A stretch of 64,000 bases of DNA from Gammaproteobacteria bacterium (GCA_016708925.1 JADJET010000022.1:62001-126000), one strand, 5' to 3'; counted from the stretch's first letter, positions 17,836 through 27,076 are shown. The notes: a model not told the origin generated them from the letters alone. Numbers and translations are program-made.

Positions 17836-18585
17836 CTACTGCGCGCCCCAGCCGCCATCCACGACGAATTCGGAGCCGGTAATAAAAGCGGCTTCATCCG
17901 AGCACAGGAACAGCGACATGGTGGCGATGTCGATGGGCTTGCCGCGCCGACCCATGGGGGTGGTTGCAGTGATGGCTTCGATGTATTCCGGCGCGAGCGT
18001 CATCGCTAGCGGCGTCTCGATGATACCCGGATGCACGGAATTCACCCGCACGCCCTGCTTGGCATATTCCAGTGCCGCCGACTTGGTCATCAGTCGCACC
18101 GCGCCCTTGGCGCCGTGGTAGGAGATCATGCTGGGCGTGCCGATGATGCCGTACAGCGAGGAGATGTTGACGATGGCGCCGTTGCCGGTTTTTTTCAGCG
18201 CCGGCATCGCGGCCTTCATGCCCAGCCAGACGCCGGTCTGGCACACGGCGACAATCTGATTGAAACCTTCCAGCGTCTCTTCTTCCACGCCCTTGATGTT
18301 GGCGAAACCCGCATTGTTGACCACGGTGGTGAGGCCGCCGTACTGCTTGATGGTGTCCGCTACCACTCGCGCCCAATCGGCTTCTTTGGTCACATCATGC
18401 TGAAGAAAAATGGCGTCGCCGCCGCTGGCCTTGATGGCAGCCACCGTCTCCTTGCCCTCTGCGCTGAGGATGTCGGTGACCGCGACCTTGGCGCCTTCGG
18501 CGGCGAACAGCCGTGCATGCGCTTCGCCGATGCCACGCGCACCGCCGGTGATGATGGCGATCTTGCCTTGCAGTCGATTACCCAT
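17836..18585 (-). CDS. Short-chain dehydrogenase/reductase (SDR)
   Basis: 249 residues from the ATG at 18585, which has GAGGG eight bases upstream; the frame is open 20 codons further but the extension is not SDR-like. TGGARGIG near residue 12, NNAG near residue 88, Ser in NISSLYG and catalytic YHGAK. The C-terminus ITGSEFVVDGGWGAQ is the classical SDR end. It resembles 3-alpha/20-beta-hydroxysteroid and cyclohexanol-type dehydrogenases in overall sequence; the substrate is not assignable. Confidence 0.93.
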   Translation of the reverse strand: MGNRLQGKIAIITGGARGIGEAHARLFAAEGAKVAVTDILSAEGKETVAAIKASGGDAIFLQHDVTKEADWARVVADTIKQYGGLTTVVNNAGFANIKGVEEETLEGFNQIVAVCQTGVWLGMKAAMPALKKTGNGAIVNISSLYGIIGTPSMISYHGAKGAVRLMTKSAALEYAKQGVRVNSVHPGIIETPLAMTLAPEYIEAITATTPMGRRGKPIDIATMSLFLCSDEAAFITGSEFVVDGGWGAQ

Positions 18586-18649
18586 GGTATTGCCCTCGGT
18601 TGGTTGAAATGGACTGTGTGAAATGGATTGCGTGGATGAAATCAAAACA

Positions 18650-19561
18650 TCAGCGAAATTCCGGAATCACTTCTTCCGCCAGCAGCTTGATGTTGGCGTC
18701 GATGTAATCGTCGGGACAGGCTGACGTCAGCATGAACAGGGTGGCGCCGGTATCGACGTATTGCCGCAGCCGCTCACGGCACTCGGCGGGCGTGCCGATC
18801 AGTGCGTATTTGCCCACCAGATTCTCGAAATTCTGTGCGTACTGGCGGCCCAGGCGTTCGGCGGCCATTTTGCGCGCGACATCGCCGTCGCGGTGTACCG
18901 TGCTGAAAATGAAGACGCCGTAATTGAATTCGGTGGCGGCTACCGGATTTTCCGCACGCAATCTGCCGATGCTCGTCATGCTTTCGGCGAGCAGCTCCGG
19001 CGTGTACATGTAGGGTATCCAGCCATCGCCGAACAGCGCGGCGCGGCGCATCGCCGCCGCCTTGCGCCCGGCCACCCAGATGGGCGGTGGCTGTTGCTCC
19101 GGCGGCGGATCGAGCGTGATCTGGTTGAGCGTATTGAAGCGGCCGTGAAAGCTGACCTCGCGCTCGGTCCACAGTTTGCGCATCACCTGCATGGCCTCGG
19201 TGGCGCGCGCGCCGCGCTCGGCGACCGGCACGCCGCAGGCTTCGAACTCCTTGGGAAACTCGCCGCCCACTCCGATACCGCACAGATAGCGGCCAGCCGA
19301 GGCGACGTCGAGCACCGAGCCCATCTTGGCAGCGAGCGTGGCCGGGTACAACGGCAGCAGCGCGATGGTGCTCATCAAGCGAATGCGCTCGGTGGCTCCG
19401 GCGGCCACCGCGAGCTGCACGAAGGTGTTGCCGATGGGGCCGTGGAACATGACGTGTTCGCCGCAGCCCAGCACGTCGTAACCGAGCGCCTCGGCGCGGC
19501 GCGCGAACTGGGCGGTGTCGGCGACGCTGCGCAGGCCGGTACCGAATTGCAGTTTGCTCAT
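18650..19561 (-). CDS. Luciferase-like (LLM) F420/flavin-dependent oxidoreductase
   Basis: 303 residues from the ATG at 19561 (AGAGGT ribosome site). The (beta/alpha)8 LLM fold is indicated by LGYDVLGCGEHVMFHGP near residue 28, LMSTIALLPLYPATLAAK, and RYLCGIGVGGEFPKEFEACG. The pattern is that of the F420-dependent LLM class, though FMN cannot be excluded. It lies 64 bases upstream of the SDR on the same strand, so the pair may be one unit. Role: probably oxidation or reduction of a catabolic substrate. Confidence 0.9.
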   Translation of the reverse strand: MSKLQFGTGLRSVADTAQFARRAEALGYDVLGCGEHVMFHGPIGNTFVQLAVAAGATERIRLMSTIALLPLYPATLAAKMGSVLDVASAGRYLCGIGVGGEFPKEFEACGVPVAERGARATEAMQVMRKLWTEREVSFHGRFNTLNQITLDPPPEQQPPPIWVAGRKAAAMRRAALFGDGWIPYMYTPELLAESMTSIGRLRAENPVAATEFNYGVFIFSTVHRDGDVARKMAAERLGRQYAQNFENLVGKYALIGTPAECRERLRQYVDTGATLFMLTSACPDDYIDANIKLLAEEVIPEFR

Positions 19562-19718
19562 GATCTTTACCTCTGACGTCTGCGCATCACGATTTGGCGC
19601 CATCGTTCACAACCGCTATCAACAATCGCGACGCAAGATACCCACTGGATCATACATATCTCCGTAACATCCCCGAAATTCCCGAAAGCCTTGATCGGGG
19701 AGCCGAATTCCGGCACCG

Positions 19719-19804
19719 CGTCATTCCCGCGCAGGCGGGAATCCAGAAATCCCCGGTAGTTGAGACTCCGCAGCCTCCGGACCCCCGCCTACGCGGGGGT
19801 GACG
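19719..19804. repeat. Intergenic inverted repeat of the CGTCATTCCCGC family
   Basis: Begins CGTCATTCCCGCGCAGGCGG and ends CCCGCCTACGCGGGGGTGACG, so the outer ends are inverted copies enclosing two local hairpins. A shorter relative is at 22557-22603. Such elements are widespread non-coding repeats in proteobacteria. It fills much of the 309-base gap 19562-19870, which has no gene. Confidence 0.65.
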
Positions 19805-19870
19805 GGTGGGGTGCGTGAACGGAAATGACACCATCGCTTAATCCCTTACGGCATTTATAGAATGCAGCAC

Positions 19871-20623
19871 TTAGCCGGGAATGTAGAGCCCACCGTTAAC
19901 GTGAAACGTCTGCCCGGTGATGTAAGACGAATCGTCGGACAGGAGAAATGCCACGGTGGCGGCGATTTCGTGGGGCTTGCCGGCGCGGCGCATGGGTACC
20001 AGCTTGAGCATGGTTTCGTAGACATGATCCGGCATCACGCCCTTGAGACCCTCGTGCATGATCAGCCCGGGCGCGATGGCGTTCGCGGTGACGCCGTACT
20101 GGGCGAGATCGAGCGCGATGGAATGGGTGTAGCCGAGCACACCCGCCTTGGCCGCCGCGTAGCAGGCCTGGCCGGCCGGTGGCGTGTAGGCGGCCAATGA
20201 TGCGAAGTTGACGATGCGGCCGAAGCCGGCGTCCACCATGGCTTTGGAAAACGCGCGGCTGCAAAAAAACGTGCCGTTGATGTTGACCTTGATGACGCGG
20301 TCGTGGGTCTTGGTGTCCAGCTCCCAGGGTTTGCCATAGCCCTGGATGCCGGCGTTGTTGACCAGATAGGCGACGTGCATATCGCGGTTCCTGAGTTCCG
20401 CCGCGAGGTCGTCCACCTGCTCGTCCTTGGTCACGTCCAGCGGAAACAGCGTCACCTTGGCGGCTTCTTCCTGCGTCAGCGCCTGTTGCCGCCAGGCTTC
20501 GAGTTCCGTCGGGGTTTTACGGTCGCAGCCGATGACCGGGATGCCGTTGGCGATCAGGCGCTTGGTCATGGCGGTGCCAAGTCCGCCGATGGCGCCGGTG
20601 ATCAGTGCGTAGCCTTTGCTCAT
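19871..20623 (-). CDS. Short-chain dehydrogenase/reductase (SDR)
   Basis: 250 residues from the ATG at 20623 with TTGGAG upstream; an ATG four codons earlier is less likely. TGAIGGLG at the N-terminus, NNAG near residue 88, VNFASLAAYTPPAGQACY and the active-site YAAAK. C-terminus YITGQTFHVNGGLYIPG is classical. Resembles beta-ketoacyl reductase-type SDRs. The amidohydrolase gene starts the same transcription unit 24 bases upstream. Confidence 0.93.
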   Translation of the reverse strand: MSKGYALITGAIGGLGTAMTKRLIANGIPVIGCDRKTPTELEAWRQQALTQEEAAKVTLFPLDVTKDEQVDDLAAELRNRDMHVAYLVNNAGIQGYGKPWELDTKTHDRVIKVNINGTFFCSRAFSKAMVDAGFGRIVNFASLAAYTPPAGQACYAAAKAGVLGYTHSIALDLAQYGVTANAIAPGLIMHEGLKGVMPDHVYETMLKLVPMRRAGKPHEIAATVAFLLSDDSSYITGQTFHVNGGLYIPG

Positions 20624-20647
20624 GTCGTTCTCCAACCCAGTGAATTA

Positions 20648-22015
20648 TCAGTGTGTATGCAGGCCGGCCGGCTGATGCTGCGGCGCATTGCGGATCAGTT
20701 CCCGCGGATCGTGAGCGACGCCGCCGCGATAGGTGGTTTCCAGGGTGCGCAGTTCGCGCACATCGCGCAGCGGATCGCCGGCGACGACGAGGAAATCCGC
20801 ATAGCGCCCGGGCGCGATGGCGCCGATGTCCCGATCGGCGCGGAGATAATTTGCCGCGACACTGGTCACCGCCTGCAGCGCCGCCATGTTGCCGATGGCT
20901 TCGGCGAGCAGTTCGATTTCCCGCAGCAGCGCAAACCCGGGCGGCGGATAGGCGAGCGCACCGCAGTCGGTGCCGCCGACGATGCGGCCGCCGGAGCGGT
21001 GCAGCAGGCGTACCACTTCCTGGTGTTTCTCCAGTGCCTTGCCACCTTCGCCGACATCGTAGAAGCCGGGATGGATGTCCCAGTCAGGGCGGTCGCCGAG
21101 GAAGTTTTTCATCTTCGCCTGGCGGGCGAGCGCGGCGGGCGGGATCAGTTTGCGATCCGCGTCCTGCATGCAGGCGGCGGCGCCGGCCTTGGCGGTCCAC
21201 AGCAGGTCGAGAGTGGTGCCCATGTGCACCTGTTTCTCGACCATGGCGGCGATCCATTTGCGTGCCCGCTCGCCGTTCAGATCGGCCGCTTCCCAACCCG
21301 CCATGGTCTGGGTCCAGAATTCCTTTTTCATCATCGATGCGTCATTGCCGAAACGCATGTTGAGCGCGCAGATGTCGTTGTAGGGCGAAATCCACACATG
21401 TTCGAGGCCGTCGATGCCGGCTTCGATCGCATCCATGGACGAGCAGTAACCCAGGTGCCCGGTGATGGGTACGCGTTTGTCGACGAAACGGATCACCTCG
21501 CGGACGATGTCGGCGGTCATGGTGAAATAGCACTTGATGCCGTCGACGCCGGCGGCAAGCAGACTGCCGATCTTGTCCGGCACCGCAGCGACCGACTGCA
21601 CGCGGTCGAGCATGATGGTGAAGCCGGGACTTTCGAAGCTGGCGCCGGGGCCGTCCAGCAGCGGGCCGCAGACAAACAACCGCGGGCCGAGTTTTTTGCC
21701 GGAATTCAGATCGGCGCGGTTCTGCAACACCAGATCGAGGCGGCCACCGACATCACGCGCGGTGGTGACGCCCGCCGCCAGAAACAGCGGGAAGCATTCG
21801 GCGTCCATCATCACGGTGTGAATGTGGGTGTCGATCAGGCCCGGCAGCACGGTCTTGCCGGCGAGGTCCACCACCATGGCGCCAGCCGCCGCGATGGGGC
21901 CTTCCGCCACCTGACTGATGCGCTCGCCCTCGACCAGGATCGACACCCCGGTACGCGCGCTGGCGCTCAGGCCATCGATCAGACGCGCATTGGTAAATAC
22001 GGTGGCTTGCGCCAT
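20648..22015 (-). CDS. Amidohydrolase-superfamily metal-dependent hydrolase
   Basis: 455 residues. The metal ligands are recognisable: HxH in LPGLIDTHIHTV near residue 65, a Lys in GVDGIKCYF that may be the carbamylated bridging ligand, His in ITGHLGYCSS and GLEHVWIS, and Asp in VGGTDCGAL. The flanking beta-sandwich is typical of the imidazolonepropionase/prolidase-like branch. It likely hydrolyses a cyclic or linear amide or ester. Same strand as the SDR 24 bases downstream. Confidence 0.9.
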   Translation of the reverse strand: MAQATVFTNARLIDGLSASARTGVSILVEGERISQVAEGPIAAAGAMVVDLAGKTVLPGLIDTHIHTVMMDAECFPLFLAAGVTTARDVGGRLDLVLQNRADLNSGKKLGPRLFVCGPLLDGPGASFESPGFTIMLDRVQSVAAVPDKIGSLLAAGVDGIKCYFTMTADIVREVIRFVDKRVPITGHLGYCSSMDAIEAGIDGLEHVWISPYNDICALNMRFGNDASMMKKEFWTQTMAGWEAADLNGERARKWIAAMVEKQVHMGTTLDLLWTAKAGAAACMQDADRKLIPPAALARQAKMKNFLGDRPDWDIHPGFYDVGEGGKALEKHQEVVRLLHRSGGRIVGGTDCGALAYPPPGFALLREIELLAEAIGNMAALQAVTSVAANYLRADRDIGAIAPGRYADFLVVAGDPLRDVRELRTLETTYRGGVAHDPRELIRNAPQHQPAGLHTH

Positions 22016-22069
22016 GACATCCTCCCCCCGGGCCCTGCGGGCCTCTGCGTTATGAATTTGCAGCGCGCG

Positions 22070-22273
22070 TCAATCGTCGAGCGCGAACAGCACCTTGAGT
22101 TCGACTTCGTAACTCTTTATTTCGCCGCGCTCCACCAAGGCGCGCTCGGCGACTACCTCGACCTTGTGGATGCCGCGCAACGTCTTGCGTGCCCGCGCGA
22201 TGCCGCGCACCAGGGCGTCCTGCCAGCTCTCGGGCGAACTGGCGGTGAGGGTCGAAACACTGGATACAGTCAT
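22070..22273 (-). CDS. Dodecin-like protein, copy 1
   Basis: 67 residues from the ATG at 22273 (GGAAG upstream). The strand-helix-strand-strand pattern of dodecin is clear: SSPESWQDALVRGIARARKT followed by LRGIHKVEVVAE and SYEVELKVLFAL. In classical dodecins a Trp in the D-W-F-E-V strand and a Gln in the H-F/Y-Q-V strand sandwich the flavin; here the corresponding residues are Lys and Glu. It probably forms a dodecameric shell but may not bind flavin. The second copy is 22 bases upstream. Confidence 0.8.
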   Translation of the reverse strand: MTVSSVSTLTASSPESWQDALVRGIARARKTLRGIHKVEVVAERALVERGEIKSYEVELKVLFALDD

Positions 22274-22295
22274 GGCGATACGCTTCCCATTGGAA

Positions 22296-22520
22296 TCACA
22301 GATGCAGTTCATCGGGTGGCGTTACGTCGAAACGCAACTGGGCTCGCACCCGATAAGTCAGTTCGCCGGCGGCGCTCACTTCGAGATCCTTGGCGATCAC
22401 ATCGAGGCGCCGCACGCCGCGCAGCGTTTGGTTGGCGCGGGCGAGAATTGTCTGCAAGGCATCCTCGAACGACCTTGGCGAGGTGCCGATCAGCTCGTTG
22501 GATTTGGTGTGTTTCAGCAT
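22296..22520 (-). CDS. Dodecin-like protein, copy 2
   Basis: 74 residues, ATG with AGGGG eight bases upstream. IGTSPRSFEDALQTILARAN and the following TLRGVRRLDV align with the dodecin helix and second strand, then TYRVRAQLRFDV. The Trp and Gln positions that stack the flavin in classical dodecins are Arg and Arg. Paralogue of the next gene, with which it forms a pair in the same transcription unit. The ligand is unknown. Confidence 0.82.
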   Translation of the reverse strand: MLKHTKSNELIGTSPRSFEDALQTILARANQTLRGVRRLDVIAKDLEVSAAGELTYRVRAQLRFDVTPPDELHL

Positions 22521-22556
22521 GATTATCCCCTGGGGCCAACAGGCCTAACTAGCCAT

Positions 22557-22603
22557 CGTCATTCCCGCGCAAAAACTGGATGCCCGCCTTTGCGGGCATG
22601 ACG
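22557..22603. repeat. Short inverted repeat of the CGTCATTCCCGC family
   Basis: Begins CGTCATTCCCGCGCAAAAAC and ends with CCCGCCTTTGCGGGCATGACG. It is a shorter relative of the element at 19719-19804, between the dodecin genes and the next hydrolase. Confidence 0.6.
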
Positions 22604-22627
22604 TTCCCTTGTTTATATGTCGCACTA

Positions 22628-23668
22628 CTAGGCCGCCGCGCCAAAAATTTCGCCGGGACCAGGCACCCGCAACAGGCGGTAATGAAGCAGCCCGCCGCGC
22701 TCCTCGGTGGCCACCATGCCATGGTCGAGCAGCATGTCGAGATGCCCGATCACCTCGGAGATCACTGCATAGAGCTGGTCTTCCCATACTTTGGGAAACA
22801 GCTGCTGGCCCACTGCAACGGGAGTCAGGGTGCCATGTTGCTCCAGAATCCGCGCGATCTTCAGCAGGCGGCGGTCGGTGGACAGCTTGTAGCCCGCGAC
22901 CAGCTCGCGGTGATCGCGAAACACGTCGCCGTGGCTGGGATAAACGGTGCGCACGTCCAGCGGCAGTATTTTGTCCGCCGACTGATAGTACTGGGTGAGC
23001 GCATGGATACGCGCGCCGTCGGGCGTCGCGGGAATGTGCAGCAGACACACCGGCGTGATGTCGGGCAGCAGGTGATCGCCGGAGAACATCTGGCGGCTTT
23101 CGCTCTGCCAGTAGACCACCTCCTCCGGGCAGTGACCGGGGGTGTGGATGGTCTCCAGTTCGAAGTCCTCGACGGGAATGCGGTCGCCATCCACCAGCAG
23201 GCGGTCGGGCTCGCAGGGCGTGTAGACATTCGCGATATAGGAGCGATAGGCGTAGGCCTTGTCGTAGAGCGCATCGGTGATGCCGAAGCGGCGCAGAAAG
23301 GCGCGCTCCTCGGCTTCCCGGTCCGGCGACGGCAGGTAGCGGGAGACGGTCATGTTGATCGCCTCGTGGCCCCAGATGACACAACCCGATGCCTCGCGAA
23401 TGCGCGTCGCCTGCCCGAAATGGTCAGTGTGGCCATGGGTAAGCAGCAGCAGCCGGATGTCCTCGATGCGGTAACCGAACTGGCCCAGCCCCGCCTGCAG
23501 GGCGTCCCAGGCGGTCTGACTGCCGACCCCGGTGTCGATCAGCACCAGTTGATCGGAACCCTTCGGCGGCAGGATGACATAGCTGTTGATGTCGCCGACG
23601 CTGAACCCCGTGGGCGACGGAATCCGCACCACACGGCCGTATTGCCTGACGTCCAGTTCGCCGGTCAC
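22628..23668 (-). CDS. Metallo-beta-lactamase-fold hydrolase
   Basis: 346 residues. The dinuclear metal motif HGHTDHFG is near residue 96, with further ligands in IHTPGHCPEE and MFSGDHLLP. The longer C-terminal part (VGQQLFPKVWEDQLYAVISE) resembles LACTB2-like or glyoxalase II-like members that act on thioesters or small esters. Overlapping function with the second MBL gene at 25431 is possible. Transcribed leftward with neighbours. Confidence 0.9.
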   Translation of the reverse strand: MTGELDVRQYGRVVRIPSPTGFSVGDINSYVILPPKGSDQLVLIDTGVGSQTAWDALQAGLGQFGYRIEDIRLLLLTHGHTDHFGQATRIREASGCVIWGHEAINMTVSRYLPSPDREAEERAFLRRFGITDALYDKAYAYRSYIANVYTPCEPDRLLVDGDRIPVEDFELETIHTPGHCPEEVVYWQSESRQMFSGDHLLPDITPVCLLHIPATPDGARIHALTQYYQSADKILPLDVRTVYPSHGDVFRDHRELVAGYKLSTDRRLLKIARILEQHGTLTPVAVGQQLFPKVWEDQLYAVISEVIGHLDMLLDHGMVATEERGGLLHYRLLRVPGPGEIFGAAA

Positions 23669-23702
23669 GTTCCGCTCCGGAGCTGTAGTGCAGACAAGAC
23701 GG

Positions 23703-24326
23703 TCACCGCTCGCCGCCGACGATCTTCACCACATCAACACCGGTGTAATGCGCTGGATAGTCCCTTTTTACAACCGGGCTGTCGCTGCGCCAGGTATGGC
23801 AGCCGTTAAGCATGAACAGTGCCTCGCCATCTTCGGCGCCACCCTCGCTATCGGAAGCGGCGCCGCGCTGGCGCGGCGGCTTGCCCATCAACTCGCGCGG
23901 ATAGTCGCCGGACAGGGTCTGGAAAGTCACCGTGGCCAAAGGCCCCAGCAGTTCGCCCAGATGCGTGCAGCCCTCTACGCCACCCACCGCCTCACGGACC
24001 CGCTTGTTCCAGCCCGCGCCGATCCGCAATCCCACCAGGCGCTGGAAGTTGTCGAGCACTTCGGAGCAGATGGTGTAGGGCTGCACGTCCATCACGGCTT
24101 CCACTTCGCGCACCACCAGATCGCCGTCGACGGAAAGTCGCAGCGACATGTCGTGCACCGGGTGGCCGGACGCGACCACGCCCCGCCACTGGCTGTCATA
24201 GCTGTAGGTCTTGCGATCGACGATATGGGCCTCGATATCGAACAGCCCGTCGTCGCGGTAATAGCCCGTGAGCTCGATGGTGCGCGTGTGCAAATGGCGG
24301 CGCGCCTTGGGAGGTGACAACGGCAT
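23703..24326 (-). CDS. DUF2889 protein
   Basis: 207 residues, soluble. ELTGYYRDDGLFDIEAHIVD near the N-terminus and CSEVLDNFQRLVGLRIGAGW in the middle are characteristic of DUF2889. These proteins are often encoded beside catabolic dehydrogenases, but no activity is known to me. Here it sits between an MBL hydrolase and a Zn alcohol dehydrogenase on the same strand with short gaps. Confidence 0.8.
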   Translation of the reverse strand: MPLSPPKARRHLHTRTIELTGYYRDDGLFDIEAHIVDRKTYSYDSQWRGVVASGHPVHDMSLRLSVDGDLVVREVEAVMDVQPYTICSEVLDNFQRLVGLRIGAGWNKRVREAVGGVEGCTHLGELLGPLATVTFQTLSGDYPRELMGKPPRQRGAASDSEGGAEDGEALFMLNGCHTWRSDSPVVKRDYPAHYTGVDVVKIVGGER

Positions 24327-24383
24327 GGCGATACCTCTTACTGCATGCTCAACTAAGGAAATGAATGAATGGACTCGCCGGAC

Positions 24384-25400
24384 TCAGGGCGTCAACACCA
24401 CGCGACCGCGCACATCGCCGGCGTGAAGGCGGGCGATCACTTCGTTGATGGCCGACAGCGGCTGACGCTCGATGTGCGGCGTGATGAGACCGCGCCGGGC
24501 CAGCTCCAGCACCTCCTTCAGTTCCCGTCGGTTGCCCCAGATGCTGGTGGTGACTTCGCATTCGAGCGGGATCTTCCAGAACGAGAACGGCAGCGTGCCA
24601 CCGGCAATACCCACCACCACCAGCTTGCCGGCGATGGCGACACTGGCAACCGCGTTGGCGAGGGTGGCGTCGTTGCCGACGAAGTCGATCACCGCATCGG
24701 CGCCCGCGCCCCCGGTGGCGGCCTTCACCGCCGCTTCCACATCGCCTTTTGCGTTGACGCAGTGGTCCGCGCCCAGCTCCTTTGCCATGGCGAGCTTTGC
24801 GTCGCTGACATCGATGGCGATGACCTGGGTCGCGGGCGTCAGCGCACGCGCGATCTGCAACGCCATGTGCCCCAGGCCGCCGACGCCGATGATGGCGAGC
24901 GTGCGGCCGGGACCGAGCCGAGCCAACGCCTTGCGCACGGCGCGATACGGCGTCAGCGCGGCGTCGGTGAGGGGCGCGGCGATAACCGGATCGAGCCCGT
25001 TCAACTTGACCAGATTGCGCGGGTGCGGCACCAGCAGTTTCTCCGCCCAGCCGCCATCGACCATCACGCCCGGATAAATCGGCTTCTGACAGAGGTTTTC
25101 CTCGCCTTGCTCGCAGAGCGCGCAGACACCGCAACCCCAGGCGCCGAATACCGCGACGCCGTCGCCGGGTTTGACCTCGGTGACCAGGCTGCCGACGCGC
25201 TCGACGATGCCGGCGTTTTCATGACCCAGGGTGATGGGCTTCTGACGCACACCGACTTCGCCGTCGATGACGTGGAGATCGGAGTGACAGACGCCGGCGC
25301 CGGCGATCCGCACCAGTACGTCGGTCGGCCCCACGTCAGGATCGGGAAGATCCACCAGCTGGATGGGCTGGCCCACTTCGATAAAACGCGTCGCTTTCAT
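24384..25400 (-). CDS. Zinc-dependent alcohol dehydrogenase (MDR family)
   Basis: 338 residues. Catalytic zinc ligands are Cys in GAGVCHSDLH and the GHE of TLGHENAGIV; the structural zinc is held by CGVCALCEQGEENLC. GVGGLGHMALQIAR is the NAD(P) Rossmann motif, followed by an Asp (VIAIDVSD) at the end of the second strand, which suggests NAD+ preference. Oxidises primary or secondary alcohols. It is in the middle of the leftward catabolic block. Confidence 0.95.
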   Translation of the reverse strand: MKATRFIEVGQPIQLVDLPDPDVGPTDVLVRIAGAGVCHSDLHVIDGEVGVRQKPITLGHENAGIVERVGSLVTEVKPGDGVAVFGAWGCGVCALCEQGEENLCQKPIYPGVMVDGGWAEKLLVPHPRNLVKLNGLDPVIAAPLTDAALTPYRAVRKALARLGPGRTLAIIGVGGLGHMALQIARALTPATQVIAIDVSDAKLAMAKELGADHCVNAKGDVEAAVKAATGGAGADAVIDFVGNDATLANAVASVAIAGKLVVVGIAGGTLPFSFWKIPLECEVTTSIWGNRRELKEVLELARRGLITPHIERQPLSAINEVIARLHAGDVRGRVVLTP

Positions 25401-25430
25401 GACAGGTCCTCAGATACTCGTGCAAATCGG

Positions 25431-26282
25431 TCAGCAGTCGAGCCGGTAATTGTCGCCGTCGCGCACGATGTGACCGGCCGTGGGCGGCGAGAAATGGGTG
25501 CCGATGACCAGCACCCCGGTGCCGGCGTAGCGGGCATAGAAATCCCGCCGCGTCTGGATCGCCGCCGCGGCGTCGTAGTCGGCGTAGCAACGCCATTCCG
25601 GGCGCGCGAACTGGCAGGGGTGGTGGGTCATGTCGCCGGTGATGACGGCTTCCGCGCCCCGCGAAGCGATGCGCACACTGATATGGCCCTTGGTGTGACC
25701 GTGGGTGGGCTCGAACCAGACTTCGTCGTTGACGCGGTGGTCGCTCGCCACCAGATCGGCGAGCCCGGCGTCCAGGATCGGGGTCACCGAATCCTGCATC
25801 ACCGGCCCGAAGTGTTCATCCTGGGGATCGGCGTTCCAGGCCTCCCATTCGGTGCGACCGAACAGATAGCGGGCATTGGGAAAGGTGGGCACCCAGTGGC
25901 CATCGATCAGCATGGTGTTCCAGCCCACATGGTCCACATGCAGATGGGTACAGATCACATAATCGATGCTTTCGCGGGGGAAACCGGCCGCGGCCAGATC
26001 CCGCAGAAACGGACCCGAGCGCATCGACCAGGCCTTGGTGGTGCGCTCCTTGTCGTTGCCGACGCAGGTATCCACCAGAATGCGCAGTCCCTGGCTCTCG
26101 ATCACCAGGGCGTGGATCGACATCTTGAGCCAGCCCTTCTCGGTGACGAAATTCGGGACCAGCCAGGGAATTTCGGCGAGCGCGGCGGGCTGCGCATCCG
26201 GCAACACGAAGGGCCCCGGGACCGGAGCATCCTCCTCGACAACCTTGGTGACGGTGACGCCACCGATCTGCCACTGAGTCAT
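25431..26282 (-). CDS. Metallo-beta-lactamase-fold hydrolase
   Basis: 283 residues from the ATG at 26282, which has GGGAGG five bases upstream. Metal motif THLHVDHVGW near residue 107, then PTHGHTKGHISV and ITGDMTHHPCQF. This pattern matches the AHL-lactonase/methyl-parathion-hydrolase-like branch of the fold, so a lactone or ester is a plausible substrate. It lies 14 bases downstream of an SDR and 30 bases upstream of the alcohol dehydrogenase. Confidence 0.9.
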   Translation of the reverse strand: MTQWQIGGVTVTKVVEEDAPVPGPFVLPDAQPAALAEIPWLVPNFVTEKGWLKMSIHALVIESQGLRILVDTCVGNDKERTTKAWSMRSGPFLRDLAAAGFPRESIDYVICTHLHVDHVGWNTMLIDGHWVPTFPNARYLFGRTEWEAWNADPQDEHFGPVMQDSVTPILDAGLADLVASDHRVNDEVWFEPTHGHTKGHISVRIASRGAEAVITGDMTHHPCQFARPEWRCYADYDAAAAIQTRRDFYARYAGTGVLVIGTHFSPPTAGHIVRDGDNYRLDC

Positions 26283-26296
26283 ACGTCCTCCCGATG

Positions 26297-27076
26297 CTAG
26301 GCGTTGCGGATCCAGAGGCCGCCGTCGACCTGCAAGGTCGTCCCGGTCATGAAGGATGCCGCCGGCAACGCGAAGTTCAGGGTCGCGTGGGCGACTTCTT
26401 CCGGTTCGCCGTAGCGCTGCAGAGGAACCCGGCGGCGGGCAAAGGTCGCCTTGTCTTTTTCCTCGATAAAGCTGGTGAGTTTGGTGTTGATGGGCCCCGG
26501 ACACACGCAGTTGACGGTGATGCCCTCGCGCCCCAATTCGACGGCAAGCGCGCGCGTCAGGCCGACCACGCCGTGCTTGGCGGCCGTGTAGGCGCTCGCG
26601 CCCTCGGTGGCGCCCAGCCCTTCGGTGGAGGCGATGTTGATGATGCGGCCGTGCGCGGAGGCGCGGATCATGGGCAGGGAAGCGCGGATCAGGCGCATGG
26701 GACCATTGAGCAGGATATCCATGCCCCAGCTCCACTTTTCCTCGTAGCGGTCGCCGTCGATCTTGGAGAAGACGCCGACCCCGGCGTTATTGACCAGGAT
26801 GTCGAGACCGCCGAAACGCTCGCCGATGGCGCGCGTGACATTGATGATGGCGTCGGGGTCGGCGACATCCAGCTCCCAGGCTTCGGCTTCGCCACCGGCC
26901 TCGCGGATGGCGGCGGCGACTTTCTCTGCGTCCTCGCCGAAGCGGTCGGTGACCGCGACCTTGGCGCCTTCATCGCCAAACAGATACGCGGTGGCGCGGC
27001 CCATGCCGCTGGCGGCGCCGGTGATGTGGACGACCTTGCCGGCCACGGAACGGTTCAACTGGCTCAAGCGTGCCAT
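26297..27076 (-). CDS. Short-chain dehydrogenase/reductase (SDR)
   Basis: 259 residues, with TGAASGMG near residue 20, NNAG near residue 94, INIASTEG and YTAAK, and the C-terminal MTGTTLQVDGGLWIRNA. Heads the closely spaced leftward set SDR-MBL-alcohol dehydrogenase-DUF2889-MBL-dodecins-amidohydrolase-SDR. Likely an NAD-dependent alcohol or hydroxyacyl dehydrogenase. Confidence 0.93.
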   Translation of the reverse strand: MARLSQLNRSVAGKVVHITGAASGMGRATAYLFGDEGAKVAVTDRFGEDAEKVAAAIREAGGEAEAWELDVADPDAIINVTRAIGERFGGLDILVNNAGVGVFSKIDGDRYEEKWSWGMDILLNGPMRLIRASLPMIRASAHGRIINIASTEGLGATEGASAYTAAKHGVVGLTRALAVELGREGITVNCVCPGPINTKLTSFIEEKDKATFARRRVPLQRYGEPEEVAHATLNFALPAASFMTGTTLQVDGGLWIRNA

